Origin: UBA4923 sp964606165
GTDB lineage: Bacteria; Bacillota; Clostridia; Saccharofermentanales; DTU023
Length of the DNA: 57,459 nt
Assembly (NCBI GenBank): GCA_964606165.1
Contig: CAZSFQ010000010.1
Location: 1-57,459 of the forward strand
Direction: 5' to 3'
Below, in pieces: positions 41,421-49,139 of this stretch (the stretch's first letter is position 1; every line of letters begins with the position of its first letter). The notes under the pieces are model-generated. The model did no database searches, was not told the origin of the DNA, and worked only from the letters and a program-made list of their open reading frames with translations. A program made the position numbers and the translations under genes.

Positions 41421-42929
41421 TCAATCATCATCTTTTTTCCCCAGCAGGATGGAACGGGCACTTTCCGCCGTCTGCTCCACCCGCTGAAGCCGGTACCAGT
41501 AGCGGAGCTTGACTGATTGGCGGACGATGATAATCACAAAACCCAGGCACAGGATCAAGGAGAACCCAAGGATGGTATAGGCGAGATTGGGGTTACCCTG
41601 CAAGAGAAGCAGGCCGCGGCTGATGAGGTTGCTGTCGGCCAGAATGTCACGGTCAGAACCGACGCGCACGGGAATCTGCACGCCATCGCGCAAGGTGAAA
41701 ATAACCTGACCCGTCATGGCGCCTTTTCGGACGGGGATGGGATAGGGGGCATTGCCCAGATAGTCGAGCGTCTCCTCGAGATAATGATCGGCCTTGGGGT
41801 GGATGTAGTCGACTGAATCAAGGTAGACCAGATCGAAGAGCTCACCGTTGACCGCCTTTTCCGATGCCCCCGGATATTTTCCTCCCGCCTTGGTCAGGGA
41901 ATCCCTGGCGTAAAAGACGTCCAGAGCAGAGTAGAACTGGAGTGCCGGCTGAATAATACCCGTCTGACGCAGATGAGCAGCAAGGGTTGTTACAGGGATA
42001 TTTTCCGGAGTCACTCCCCAACAGCAAAGAAGTGAGTAGCGGTCGGATAAGGAAAGATAGGCTGCGCTTATTCTGTTTTCGGAAAGTGTCATCAGATGAT
42101 TGGCAGGGGACCGGACAGGGACGATCTGAGCAGTGCCTCCCGAGGTAATTTGCACCAGTTCATCGCTTACGCTTAAGATGGCCTTGCCCCTCGTGTTATT
42201 CAACAAGGCGGTGACCAGCTTCATGACATCCCGCAAAGTTGTTTTGGCTGTCCGGACAGTCTGGCCCGCTTCGGGCAGGATCAGGGGCAGGGTTCCGTTT
42301 GAGTCCTGATACTGTTCATAGGCTTCCACCGCGGCCGTGATCTCTTGCGGCACTTCTGATTCACGTTCAGCGCGGGCGACATCCAGGACAAAAAATTCCG
42401 TTTGATTCATTCCCAAGAGCGTGGCGGTCCGTTGCATTTCTTCCATGAAACTGAACCGTGAACCTGAAATTTTCTCGGCAACCGCGATGGCCGCCGCGTC
42501 CGAGTTGTCGAAGATCATCCTCAGCAGCAGATACCTGAGCGGCAGGGAATCACCGGCCCTCATGACATAGCGGTCATCCCGGCGCTCATCCCTGTCGTAA
42601 CGGGCGGCAAGATCGCTGATGGGAATCAGCTCATCTGAAGAAAGTTTTTCCAAGGCGATGTAAAGGGTCATGAGCCGGGCCGCGCCCGGTATTTCCAGTA
42701 CTTGATCGCTGTTTTTCGCGTACAATTCGGAGGGCTGGAGCGCGCCAATCGAAAAAACAGCGGGGAGCTGGCTTTCAGGATCAAAGCCGTCGCTCATCTT
42801 CTGGGCGCTGACAGGAAAGGAAACGAGGCAAAAAGAAAGGGACAGAAGAAGGGCGAAAAGAAGCCGGAAGCGCCTTCCCGCTCTGCAATGAAGGTTTTCT
42901 CGAAATCTCCTTTTCACAGCTGTTTTCAT
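41421..42929 (-). CDS. Degenerate S11 (D-Ala-D-Ala carboxypeptidase-like) protein
   Basis: A 502-residue exported protein with signal segment LLFALLLSLSFCLVSFPVSAQ, a D,D-carboxypeptidase-like domain, and a C-terminal transmembrane helix (ILGFSLILCLGFVIIIV). The fold cues are clear (RYLLLRMIFDNSDAAAIAVAEKISGS), but the catalytic motifs are lost: the SxxK box reads PGAARLMT (residues 81-88, Ala and Arg for Ser and Lys), SxN reads NSDA, and no KTG box is visible. It is therefore probably not an enzyme. ATG at 42929 lies six bases after an extended -10 box (TGGTATGAT), implying a leaderless transcript. It is divergent from an M28-like lipoprotein gene. Confidence 0.7.
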   Translation of the reverse strand: MKTAVKRRFRENLHCRAGRRFRLLFALLLSLSFCLVSFPVSAQKMSDGFDPESQLPAVFSIGALQPSELYAKNSDQVLEIPGAARLMTLYIALEKLSSDELIPISDLAARYDRDERRDDRYVMRAGDSLPLRYLLLRMIFDNSDAAAIAVAEKISGSRFSFMEEMQRTATLLGMNQTEFFVLDVARAERESEVPQEITAAVEAYEQYQDSNGTLPLILPEAGQTVRTAKTTLRDVMKLVTALLNNTRGKAILSVSDELVQITSGGTAQIVPVRSPANHLMTLSENRISAAYLSLSDRYSLLCCWGVTPENIPVTTLAAHLRQTGIIQPALQFYSALDVFYARDSLTKAGGKYPGASEKAVNGELFDLVYLDSVDYIHPKADHYLEETLDYLGNAPYPIPVRKGAMTGQVIFTLRDGVQIPVRVGSDRDILADSNLISRGLLLLQGNPNLAYTILGFSLILCLGFVIIIVRQSVKLRYWYRLQRVEQTAESARSILLGKKDDD

Positions 42930-42935
42930 GCCTGA

Positions 42936-42944
42936 ATCATACCA
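42936..42944 (-). promoter_or_regulatory. Extended -10 promoter, leaderless spacing
   Basis: On the minus strand TGG-TATGAT, then TCAGGC and the ATG at 42929. The predicted start of transcription falls on the A of ATG. No consensus -35 is present, as expected for an extended -10. Confidence 0.5.
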
Positions 42945-42984
42945 TAAAGACGCCTCAGTCCGGCCGGGCAGCCTCTTCACACTG

Positions 42985-42993
42985 TGCTATAAT
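42985..42993 (+). promoter_or_regulatory. Extended -10 promoter for M28-like gene
   Basis: TGC-TATAAT at 42985-42993, about 47 bases before the GTG start, in the divergent intergenic region. Confidence 0.55.
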
Positions 42994-43039
42994 TGCGTGG
43001 GAAAAGATCGCCTGGCAGCGCTTTTCCGGAGGGATCAAG

Positions 43040-44383
43040 GTGATTCAAAAAGCTACACTTTTTCATCGACCAAGAGGGCGGCGGCAGTGCCTGCTATATC
43101 GTTTTTTCGCGGCTCTTATCGCGCTTCTGCTCCTGCTCCCGGTGCTCACCGCTTGTTCGGGTGAGGAGGAAGAAGTTGCCGAAATCGCAGCCTACGGAGA
43201 TGAGGGCGCCCGCTTCGCCCGCACCCTCGCCGCAAGATTCCCGCAACGCGTCCCCTATTCGGACCAGGAATCGAGGGCGGCCGATCTCATCATGGAGGAG
43301 TTGAGGAAGTATGGCTACGAGCCGGAAAAGCAGTCCTTTACCGTGACAGATGAAGAGGGCCAGCGCCAGACCTCCGCCAATGTCATCGCGCGGCTGGAGG
43401 GCAGGGGCTTTGGTCTGACAAAAAAACAAGAGGAGACAGACCCGGAAAAATTACCGGAAGAACGAAACGACCTGGTCATGGTCATCGGCGCGCACTACGA
43501 CACACCGGCTGCCATGCAGGCGGATGAGTCCGAAGACGATGATGAGCAAGAGACCGTTCACCCGGACGGGATCCACAACAACGCGTCAGGGGTCGCTTCC
43601 GTCCTGACAGCGGCCCGTATTTTACGCCAGGAACACCCCGGCTATGATATTGTCTTCGTGTTTTTTGGCGCCGGAACGGATGATTACCGCGGCGCCCGTC
43701 ACTATCTGTCTTCGCTAGCGCCTGAGGACCGCGCCAGGATTGATGTCATGGTCAATGTCGGCCCCATCTACGCGGGCGACAAGGTGTACGCACACGCTGG
43801 CCAAAATTCGGTCAGGAGCGGTGAGTACAAGGATTACGCAAAAAGGCGGAAACTTTACCAGGTCACGGACATTTTTTTCGAATTCCAGCTCAACACTCGA
43901 AACCGCTACGCTGTCTATACCAACCAGGCCTCTTTTTTCGTGACACTGGATTCGGGAGAGCAGGCGGTCTTTCGTGAATGGACAAGCAAGCTGTCGGACC
44001 ACACGCCCTTTGATCGGGCGGGCATTCCTGTTGTTTTTATGGAGTCGGGAGATTACCGCGTAAAAAAGATAGAAGATGTCACCATCGAAAGCCGCAACCC
44101 TTTTTTCCAGGATACGGCGGGCGTGATCTCAGCCACCCGCTTTGATCGGACCGAGGTCCTGGAGGAGCTATTTCGCCAAATGGACGAACAAACAGCGGGC
44201 CAGACAATCCCCGCCATCGATCCCGATGGTTCGACGGCCGGTGAGCCGGATCCGGAACCGGATTCCAAGGGAAATTCAAAACAGGTCATTGTCCCGCGGC
44301 TGATCCAGAGGATCAACAATACGGCCTTCGTGCTGGTACAGCTGACCCGCAAAGGGCCGCTCAATTATGATTTTAAGGATTAG
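43040..44383 (+). CDS. M28-like lipoprotein lacking key metal residues
   Basis: A 447-residue lipoprotein (lipobox LTAC, Cys39) with an M28 aminopeptidase-like domain. It retains AHYDT (H152, D154) and a late SDHTPF His. The bridging ligand Asp of DNASG is Asn (HNNASG, residues 179-184), and the catalytic GEE is GAG (210-212), so normal di-zinc peptidase activity is doubtful. An acidic insert (QADESEDDDEQE) lies between the first ligand and the HNNASG box. GTG at 43040 has GGAGGG upstream. It is divergent from the equally degenerate S11-like gene and followed by nfeD 44 bases later. Confidence 0.72.
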   Translation: MIQKATLFHRPRGRRQCLLYRFFAALIALLLLLPVLTACSGEEEEVAEIAAYGDEGARFARTLAARFPQRVPYSDQESRAADLIMEELRKYGYEPEKQSFTVTDEEGQRQTSANVIARLEGRGFGLTKKQEETDPEKLPEERNDLVMVIGAHYDTPAAMQADESEDDDEQETVHPDGIHNNASGVASVLTAARILRQEHPGYDIVFVFFGAGTDDYRGARHYLSSLAPEDRARIDVMVNVGPIYAGDKVYAHAGQNSVRSGEYKDYAKRRKLYQVTDIFFEFQLNTRNRYAVYTNQASFFVTLDSGEQAVFREWTSKLSDHTPFDRAGIPVVFMESGDYRVKKIEDVTIESRNPFFQDTAGVISATRFDRTEVLEELFRQMDEQTAGQTIPAIDPDGSTAGEPDPEPDSKGNSKQVIVPRLIQRINNTAFVLVQLTRKGPLNYDFKD

Positions 44384-44427
44384 CCGGACAGCAATCTTGA
44401 AATCAATCATAAAGAAGGAGGAAGAAT

Positions 44428-44919
44428 ATGGAACCCATACTTATGGCAACGGCGATATTGGGGCTGTCTGCAGCTTTATTCTGGGGCCTGGTGCTGGCGG
44501 TGGCTGCTGTCGCCGAGCTGGTAACCTTGAACCTGGTTTCCATCTGGTTCGCGGTGGCTGCCTTGATCGCCATGATCGCTGCCTTGCTGGGCGCGTCCCT
44601 CATGGTTCAATTCATCCTCTTCGCGGTCTGTTCGATTGTGGGATTTTTAATCTTCACACTCCTGATCCGGCCAAAAATCAGTAAACGCGTTCCCATGCCG
44701 ACCAATGCCGACCGGATTTTAAACAAGGAGGGGGTCGTAACGGACACCATTAACTCCACGACAGGCGGCGGCCTGATCCGCGTTGAGGGTCAGATTTGGA
44801 GCGCGCGCACTGAAGAGGAGGGCTTCATCGCCAAGGGGAGCCAAGTTCGGGTTGTCAACATCCGCGGCGTCAAGGCCATCGTCGAACCCGTCGAGGGAAA
44901 AATTGAGCCCCTGGAGTAG
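44428..44919 (+). CDS. NfeD-family membrane protein
   Basis: A 163-residue protein with three or four N-terminal transmembrane segments and a C-terminal OB-fold domain (GVVTDTINSTTGGGLIRVEGQIWSAR, VVNIRGVKAIVEPV), as in short NfeD proteins. These partner with SPFH proteins in membrane microdomains. AAGGAGG precedes the ATG. The SPFH gene follows 52 bases later, the classical gene pair. Confidence 0.88.
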   Translation: MEPILMATAILGLSAALFWGLVLAVAAVAELVTLNLVSIWFAVAALIAMIAALLGASLMVQFILFAVCSIVGFLIFTLLIRPKISKRVPMPTNADRILNKEGVVTDTINSTTGGGLIRVEGQIWSARTEEEGFIAKGSQVRVVNIRGVKAIVEPVEGKIEPLE

Positions 44920-44971
44920 AGCAAGTCATCGCGGCCGCCCTACAGAAGAAGGTTAAGAAAGGAAACTACCT

Positions 44972-45943
44972 ATGAAACTGTTCATTACCATCGCTGCCAT
45001 GGCGCCGCTGGACTGGGGGCTTATTGTCCTAGGTCTTGTGGCTCTGGCGATCCTCGCCCTTTTTATCCGCAACATCCGTGTCGTTCCTCAGGCCATGGCC
45101 TTTGTGATTGAACGGCTCGGCACCTACAAGTCCACCTGGCAGACGGGTATCCATGCCAAAATGCCCTTTATTGACAGGATTGAGCGCCGTGTGTCCTTGA
45201 AAGAACGCGTCGCCGACTTTCCGCCCCAGGCTGTGATCACCCGTGACAACGTCACCATGCAGATCGACACGGTCGTTTTTTACCAGATCGTGGATCCGGT
45301 CCTTTACTGCTATGGGATTGAAAACCCCATCATCGGGATTGAGAACCTGTCAGCCACCACCCTGCGTAACCTGATCGGCGATCTGGAGCTCGACGAGACA
45401 TTGACCTCGCGTGACGTCATCAACACGCGCATGAGGCAGACCCTGGACGAGGCGACCGATCCATGGGGAATCCGTGTCAACCGGGTTGAATTGAAAAATA
45501 TTATCCCCCCCCGTGAGATTCAGACGGCCATGGAGCGCCAGATGAAGGCGGAGCGGGAGAAGCGCGAGAATATCCTGATCTCCGAAGGCAAGAAGGAGGC
45601 CCTGATCCGTGTCGCCGAAGGAGAGAAAGAGGCGGCTATTTTGCGGGCCGAGGCCAAAAAAGAGCAGGCCATCCGTGAGTCCGAAGGAAAGGCGGAAGCC
45701 ATTTTGAAGATTCAGGAAGCGACCGCCAAGGGACTTCAGATGATCAAGGAGATCGGTGCCGACGAGGCCCTGATCGCCATCAAGAGTTTGGAGACCATGG
45801 CCGCCGTGGCCGACGGGCGGGCGACCAAGATCATTATTCCTTCGAATATGCAGAGCCTGGCCGGCCTGGCGGTGTCATTCAAGGAACTGCTGTCCGACTC
45901 CAATATCGATATGACGGAGACAGATGACGGCAAGGGATCCTGA
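44972..45943 (+). CDS. SPFH/stomatin-family protein (paraslipin-like)
   Basis: A 323-residue protein. One N-terminal membrane helix (DWGLIVLGLVALAILALF) precedes the SPFH domain (RVVPQAMAFVIERLGTYK, RDNVTMQIDTVVFYQIVDP, LRNLIGDLELDETLTSRD). A long charged coiled coil follows (RQMKAEREKRENILISEGKKE onward). Such proteins scaffold membrane microdomains with NfeD. AAAGGAAA precedes the ATG. The 3' end overlaps the hemW frame by 20 bases. Confidence 0.9.
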   Translation: MKLFITIAAMAPLDWGLIVLGLVALAILALFIRNIRVVPQAMAFVIERLGTYKSTWQTGIHAKMPFIDRIERRVSLKERVADFPPQAVITRDNVTMQIDTVVFYQIVDPVLYCYGIENPIIGIENLSATTLRNLIGDLELDETLTSRDVINTRMRQTLDEATDPWGIRVNRVELKNIIPPREIQTAMERQMKAEREKRENILISEGKKEALIRVAEGEKEAAILRAEAKKEQAIRESEGKAEAILKIQEATAKGLQMIKEIGADEALIAIKSLETMAAVADGRATKIIIPSNMQSLAGLAVSFKELLSDSNIDMTETDDGKGS

Positions 45944-47168
45944 TCCGGTCGCAAAAGACCTTGAGGTGAGCGGGGTGACCCATGCCGCCAGGCAGCCGGT
46001 CACCTCGCTTTATATTCATGTTCCCTTTTGCCTGAGCAAGTGTCTCTATTGCGATTTTTATTCGATTACTGATTGCATAAGTGAATGGATCGGAAGATGG
46101 CAGCGGGGAGTCATCCTCGAGCTGGAACGGATCGCTGGTGAGGCCGCTTCGCACAAGGTACGCACGGCACCGCTTCAGACAGTTTATTTCGGCGGGGGAA
46201 CACCCTCCGTCTTACCCCACCAGGTCATTGTCTCGCTGATTGAACGGGCCAGGACCCTTTTCTCTTTTGAGGCCTCCTGCGACATTACCCTGGAGGCCAA
46301 TCCCGAATCCTATAATTCCGAGAAGAAGGCCGGCTCGCTCGGATCCCTGGCAGCCGCCGGTGTCAACCGAATCAGCTTCGGCCTGCAGTCGTCGTCGGAC
46401 GCGATCCTGAGCAGCATCGGCCGCCGCCATACAGCCGCGGACGCGGAGTTCGCCATAGCTGCCGCGTCACAAGCGGGCTTTGAACACATCGCCGTGGATC
46501 TCATGACCGGTCTTCCGGGCCAGACTCTTGAGAGTATCCATGAGACGCTTGACATGGTCCGGTCACTTCCGGTCGACCACGTCTCATCCTATGCGCTCTG
46601 CATTGCCGAAGGGACACCTTTTGATTCTCTTTTTAAAGCCAGCCCCGGGCTCTTTCCCCAAGACGATCTGGAGCGCGCGATGACCCGGCAGGTGACCGCC
46701 TCCTTGAAGTCGCGGGGCTTTGAACATTACGAGATCAGCAACTTCGCCAAACCGGGTGCCCGTTCGCGCCACAACCTCACCTATTGGGAAGCCGATCCTT
46801 ACATGGCGGCCGGCCCCGCCGCTGCCAGCTACATGAGAGGGGTCAGGCGATGCAGCCCCGCCTCACTTGAACAATGGTTGACCCGTGTGGAGGATGCCGG
46901 AGAAGGCCCCTTCGGTCAGGCATCGATAGAGGAGAGGGTTGATGAAGCGTCGGCCCGCATTGAGACCATGGTCTTGGGGCTTCGTCTCCTGGATGGCGTG
47001 TCCCGCGCCCGCTTCAAGGAGCGGCACGGAACCGGTTATGACCAGGTCTTCGGCGGCCGTCTCCGGCAGCTCCAAAGGCGGGGCCTGCTTGTTTGTGAAG
47101 AAACCCGCGTCCGATTGACGGAAAAAGGTCTCGATTTTGCTGATCTTGTCGCCAGGGAATTGCTCTGA
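45924..47168 (+). CDS. hemW: HemW-like radical SAM protein
   Basis: A 414-residue protein. The iron-sulfur motif CxxxCxxC is CLSKCLYC after HVPF, followed by YFGGGTPS, LEANPES and GVNRISFGLQS, all typical of HemW/HemN-like enzymes. HemW is known as a haem chaperone, not a true coproporphyrinogen oxidase. The ATG at 45924 overlaps the SPFH gene by 20 bases; a later ATG (about 45981) would give a more usual length. No haem-synthesis gene is nearby. It is convergent with nothing and is followed by the CIRCE promoter. Confidence 0.85.
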   Translation: MTARDPDPVAKDLEVSGVTHAARQPVTSLYIHVPFCLSKCLYCDFYSITDCISEWIGRWQRGVILELERIAGEAASHKVRTAPLQTVYFGGGTPSVLPHQVIVSLIERARTLFSFEASCDITLEANPESYNSEKKAGSLGSLAAAGVNRISFGLQSSSDAILSSIGRRHTAADAEFAIAAASQAGFEHIAVDLMTGLPGQTLESIHETLDMVRSLPVDHVSSYALCIAEGTPFDSLFKASPGLFPQDDLERAMTRQVTASLKSRGFEHYEISNFAKPGARSRHNLTYWEADPYMAAGPAAASYMRGVRRCSPASLEQWLTRVEDAGEGPFGQASIEERVDEASARIETMVLGLRLLDGVSRARFKERHGTGYDQVFGGRLRQLQRRGLLVCEETRVRLTEKGLDFADLVARELL

Positions 47169-47231
47169 GGGCTGTTTATCGAGAATTCAGATAATTTTCA
47201 CTTCTTTGTCACTTTCGTCACACCCCTTTGA

Positions 47232-47260
47232 TTGACAGCCTTACATGGAGGTGTTAAAGT
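47232..47260 (+). promoter_or_regulatory. Heat-shock operon promoter
   Basis: TTGACA (47232-47237), 17-base spacer, TAAAGT (47255-47260). CIRCE begins five bases downstream, over the transcription start. Confidence 0.75.
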
Positions 47261-47264
47261 CGTA

Positions 47265-47291
47265 TTAGCACTCGACGCGTTCGAGTGCTAA
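47265..47291. promoter_or_regulatory. CIRCE operator (HrcA binding site)
   Basis: TTAGCACTC (47265-47273), nine bases, GAGTGCTAA (47283-47291): an exact match to the consensus 9-9-9 CIRCE. HrcA bound here blocks transcription of hrcA-grpE-dnaK-dnaJ until heat stress. Confidence 0.97.
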
Positions 47292-47311
47292 TACTTGAAA
47301 GGGACGATCCC

Positions 47312-48493
47312 ATGGACGAGCGCAAGAAGCAAATCCTCAAAGCCATCGTGGACGATTATGTCGAGACGGCCGAACCGGTCGGCTCCAAGTCGCTGGTTGA
47401 CCGCCACAAGCTCAAATATTCCTCGGCCACCATCCGCCACGAAATGGCTGAGCTCGAAGAGATGGGATACCTTGAAAAACCCCACACATCAGCGGGCAGG
47501 ATGCCTTCAGACAGGGGTTACCGGGCCTATGTGGACAACATGCTTTCCCTGCCCGAGATTTCCCCCAGGGAAGCGTCGGGAATCCGCGATTTTCTACTGA
47601 AAAATCTCGATGAAGCCAGGGAGCTGATCGAGCGGGCCGCGGAATACCTGGCCGGCAAGACGAATTACCTGTCGGTTGCCCTGTCGCCGCAGTATTCGGA
47701 TTCCAGCCTGGAGCAGATCAAAATCATGATGATCGAACCGGGCCGAGCCATCGTTGTCCTGGTGCTTTCCGCCGGCGTTGTCCATGACCGCCTGATCCGG
47801 ATTCCAGCCATGATCGACGAAAAACAGCTCGACAGCATCGGCCGAGCGGTGGAGCGCTGCCTGGCCGGAAAGAAACTGGATGACATCACCCTTGTCACCA
47901 TTTCATCAGCCGCCGGGGAGACGGGCCTGCCCGAAGCCCTGGTCAACCAGGTTCTTTATGAGGCCTATGTCGCCATAAAACAGACGGAGAAGATCGAGAT
48001 CTTCATGGATGGCAGACATCATCTTCTAAGGCAGCCGGAATTCCGTGATGTGGATCGTGCCAACCGTTTCTACCGGGCCGTCCATCAGGAACAGATGGTC
48101 GCCGGATACATGATGGAGATGAGGCAGGAGCAGGAAGAGCGCCAGGCTGAAGGGTGCGACTGGGATCTCGATTGTCTTGAGGCAGTCGAAAGCGGGGAGG
48201 AGTCAGCGCTCTCAGTACAGCGGGCCAAACCTTCCTACATGGTCCGGATCGGCCAGGAGATCGCGCTCGACGGCATGGAGGATATGTCCTTTATCACGAC
48301 AACTTACCGGATCGGCCGCCAGATCTCGGGACAGATCGGCGTCATCGGACCGAAACGGATGCAATACGGCAAGATCATTTCGCAGATCAGCTTTGTCAAC
48401 AAGGCTTTGATGGAGGCTGCCGGCGAACATTACGGGTACCCGGGCAAAAACGACGGACCGTCCGGTCAAAAAGAGGGAAAAGCAGGGGAATAG
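47312..48493 (+). CDS. hrcA: Heat-inducible transcription repressor HrcA
   Basis: A 393-residue repressor. The N-terminal winged helix has VETAEPVGSKSLVDRH and YSSATIRHEMAELEEMGYLEKPHTSAGRMPS, which are characteristic. A GAF-like and dimerisation region follows. It is longer than typical HrcA (about 340-350) because of an acidic insert around MEMRQEQEERQAEGCDWDLDC and a hydrophilic C-terminal tail. ATG at 47312 has AAAGGGA upstream; the longer frame runs into CIRCE. It autoregulates through the operator 20 bases upstream. Confidence 0.95.
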   Translation: MDERKKQILKAIVDDYVETAEPVGSKSLVDRHKLKYSSATIRHEMAELEEMGYLEKPHTSAGRMPSDRGYRAYVDNMLSLPEISPREASGIRDFLLKNLDEARELIERAAEYLAGKTNYLSVALSPQYSDSSLEQIKIMMIEPGRAIVVLVLSAGVVHDRLIRIPAMIDEKQLDSIGRAVERCLAGKKLDDITLVTISSAAGETGLPEALVNQVLYEAYVAIKQTEKIEIFMDGRHHLLRQPEFRDVDRANRFYRAVHQEQMVAGYMMEMRQEQEERQAEGCDWDLDCLEAVESGEESALSVQRAKPSYMVRIGQEIALDGMEDMSFITTTYRIGRQISGQIGVIGPKRMQYGKIISQISFVNKALMEAAGEHYGYPGKNDGPSGQKEGKAGE

Positions 48494-48495
48494 CG

Positions 48496-49038
48496 ATGAG
48501 CGACCGAAAAGAAAAGGAAAAAGAGCAGGAAGTGGCCGCCACGGAGCCGGCCCAGGAATTCGATGCGGACGCGGAGCCGCAAGAGGGGGAAGAAAAAACA
48601 TCTGAAGAAGAGTTGCGCGAACTCAATGACCGCTACTTGCGGGTCTGCGCCGACTTCGACAACTTCAGAAGAAGGTCACGGCAGGACCGGGCAGCAGGCT
48701 ATGAAGAAGCTGTCATTGATACCATCCGGGCGCTGCTTCCGGTTGCCGACAGTGTTGACGCTGCGGTCAAGGCGGCAGAAAACAGCGAGAGTGACGGGAC
48801 GCGCGAATTTGCGCAAGGCGTTGTCCTGATAGCCCAGCAGCTGGACGAGGTCTTGCAGAAACTCGGTGTGACGGAAATCGATGGAGAGGGATCGGAGTTC
48901 AACCCCAGCTTCCATCAGGTCGTCATCCACAATGAAGACGAGGAACTGCCGGACAATTATGTCGTTGAGGTCTATCAGAAGGGCTACCGCAAGGGGGATC
49001 GCGTGATCCGCCACAGCATGGTCAGGGTGGTCAACTGA
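48496..49038 (+). CDS. grpE: Nucleotide exchange factor GrpE
   Basis: A 180-residue protein. A charged N-terminus (REKEKEQEVAA, EEEKTSEEEL-type) leads into the coiled coil with DRYLRVCADFDNFRRRSRQD, then the beta domain VTEIDGEGSEFNPSFHQVV and GYRKGDRVIRHSMVRV. GrpE releases ADP from DnaK. It begins two bases after the hrcA stop, with AGGGGAA inside the end of hrcA. Confidence 0.95.
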   Translation: MSDRKEKEKEQEVAATEPAQEFDADAEPQEGEEKTSEEELRELNDRYLRVCADFDNFRRRSRQDRAAGYEEAVIDTIRALLPVADSVDAAVKAAENSESDGTREFAQGVVLIAQQLDEVLQKLGVTEIDGEGSEFNPSFHQVVIHNEDEELPDNYVVEVYQKGYRKGDRVIRHSMVRVVN

Positions 49039-49139
49039 ACAAGGGAATAATCTCACTGTTCCGGCTTACTGCGCCGGCACGGGATGGTTTGGGAGAAGGC
49101 GCGGACAAACGAATCAGTTAATGAAAAGAGGAAAAGAAG

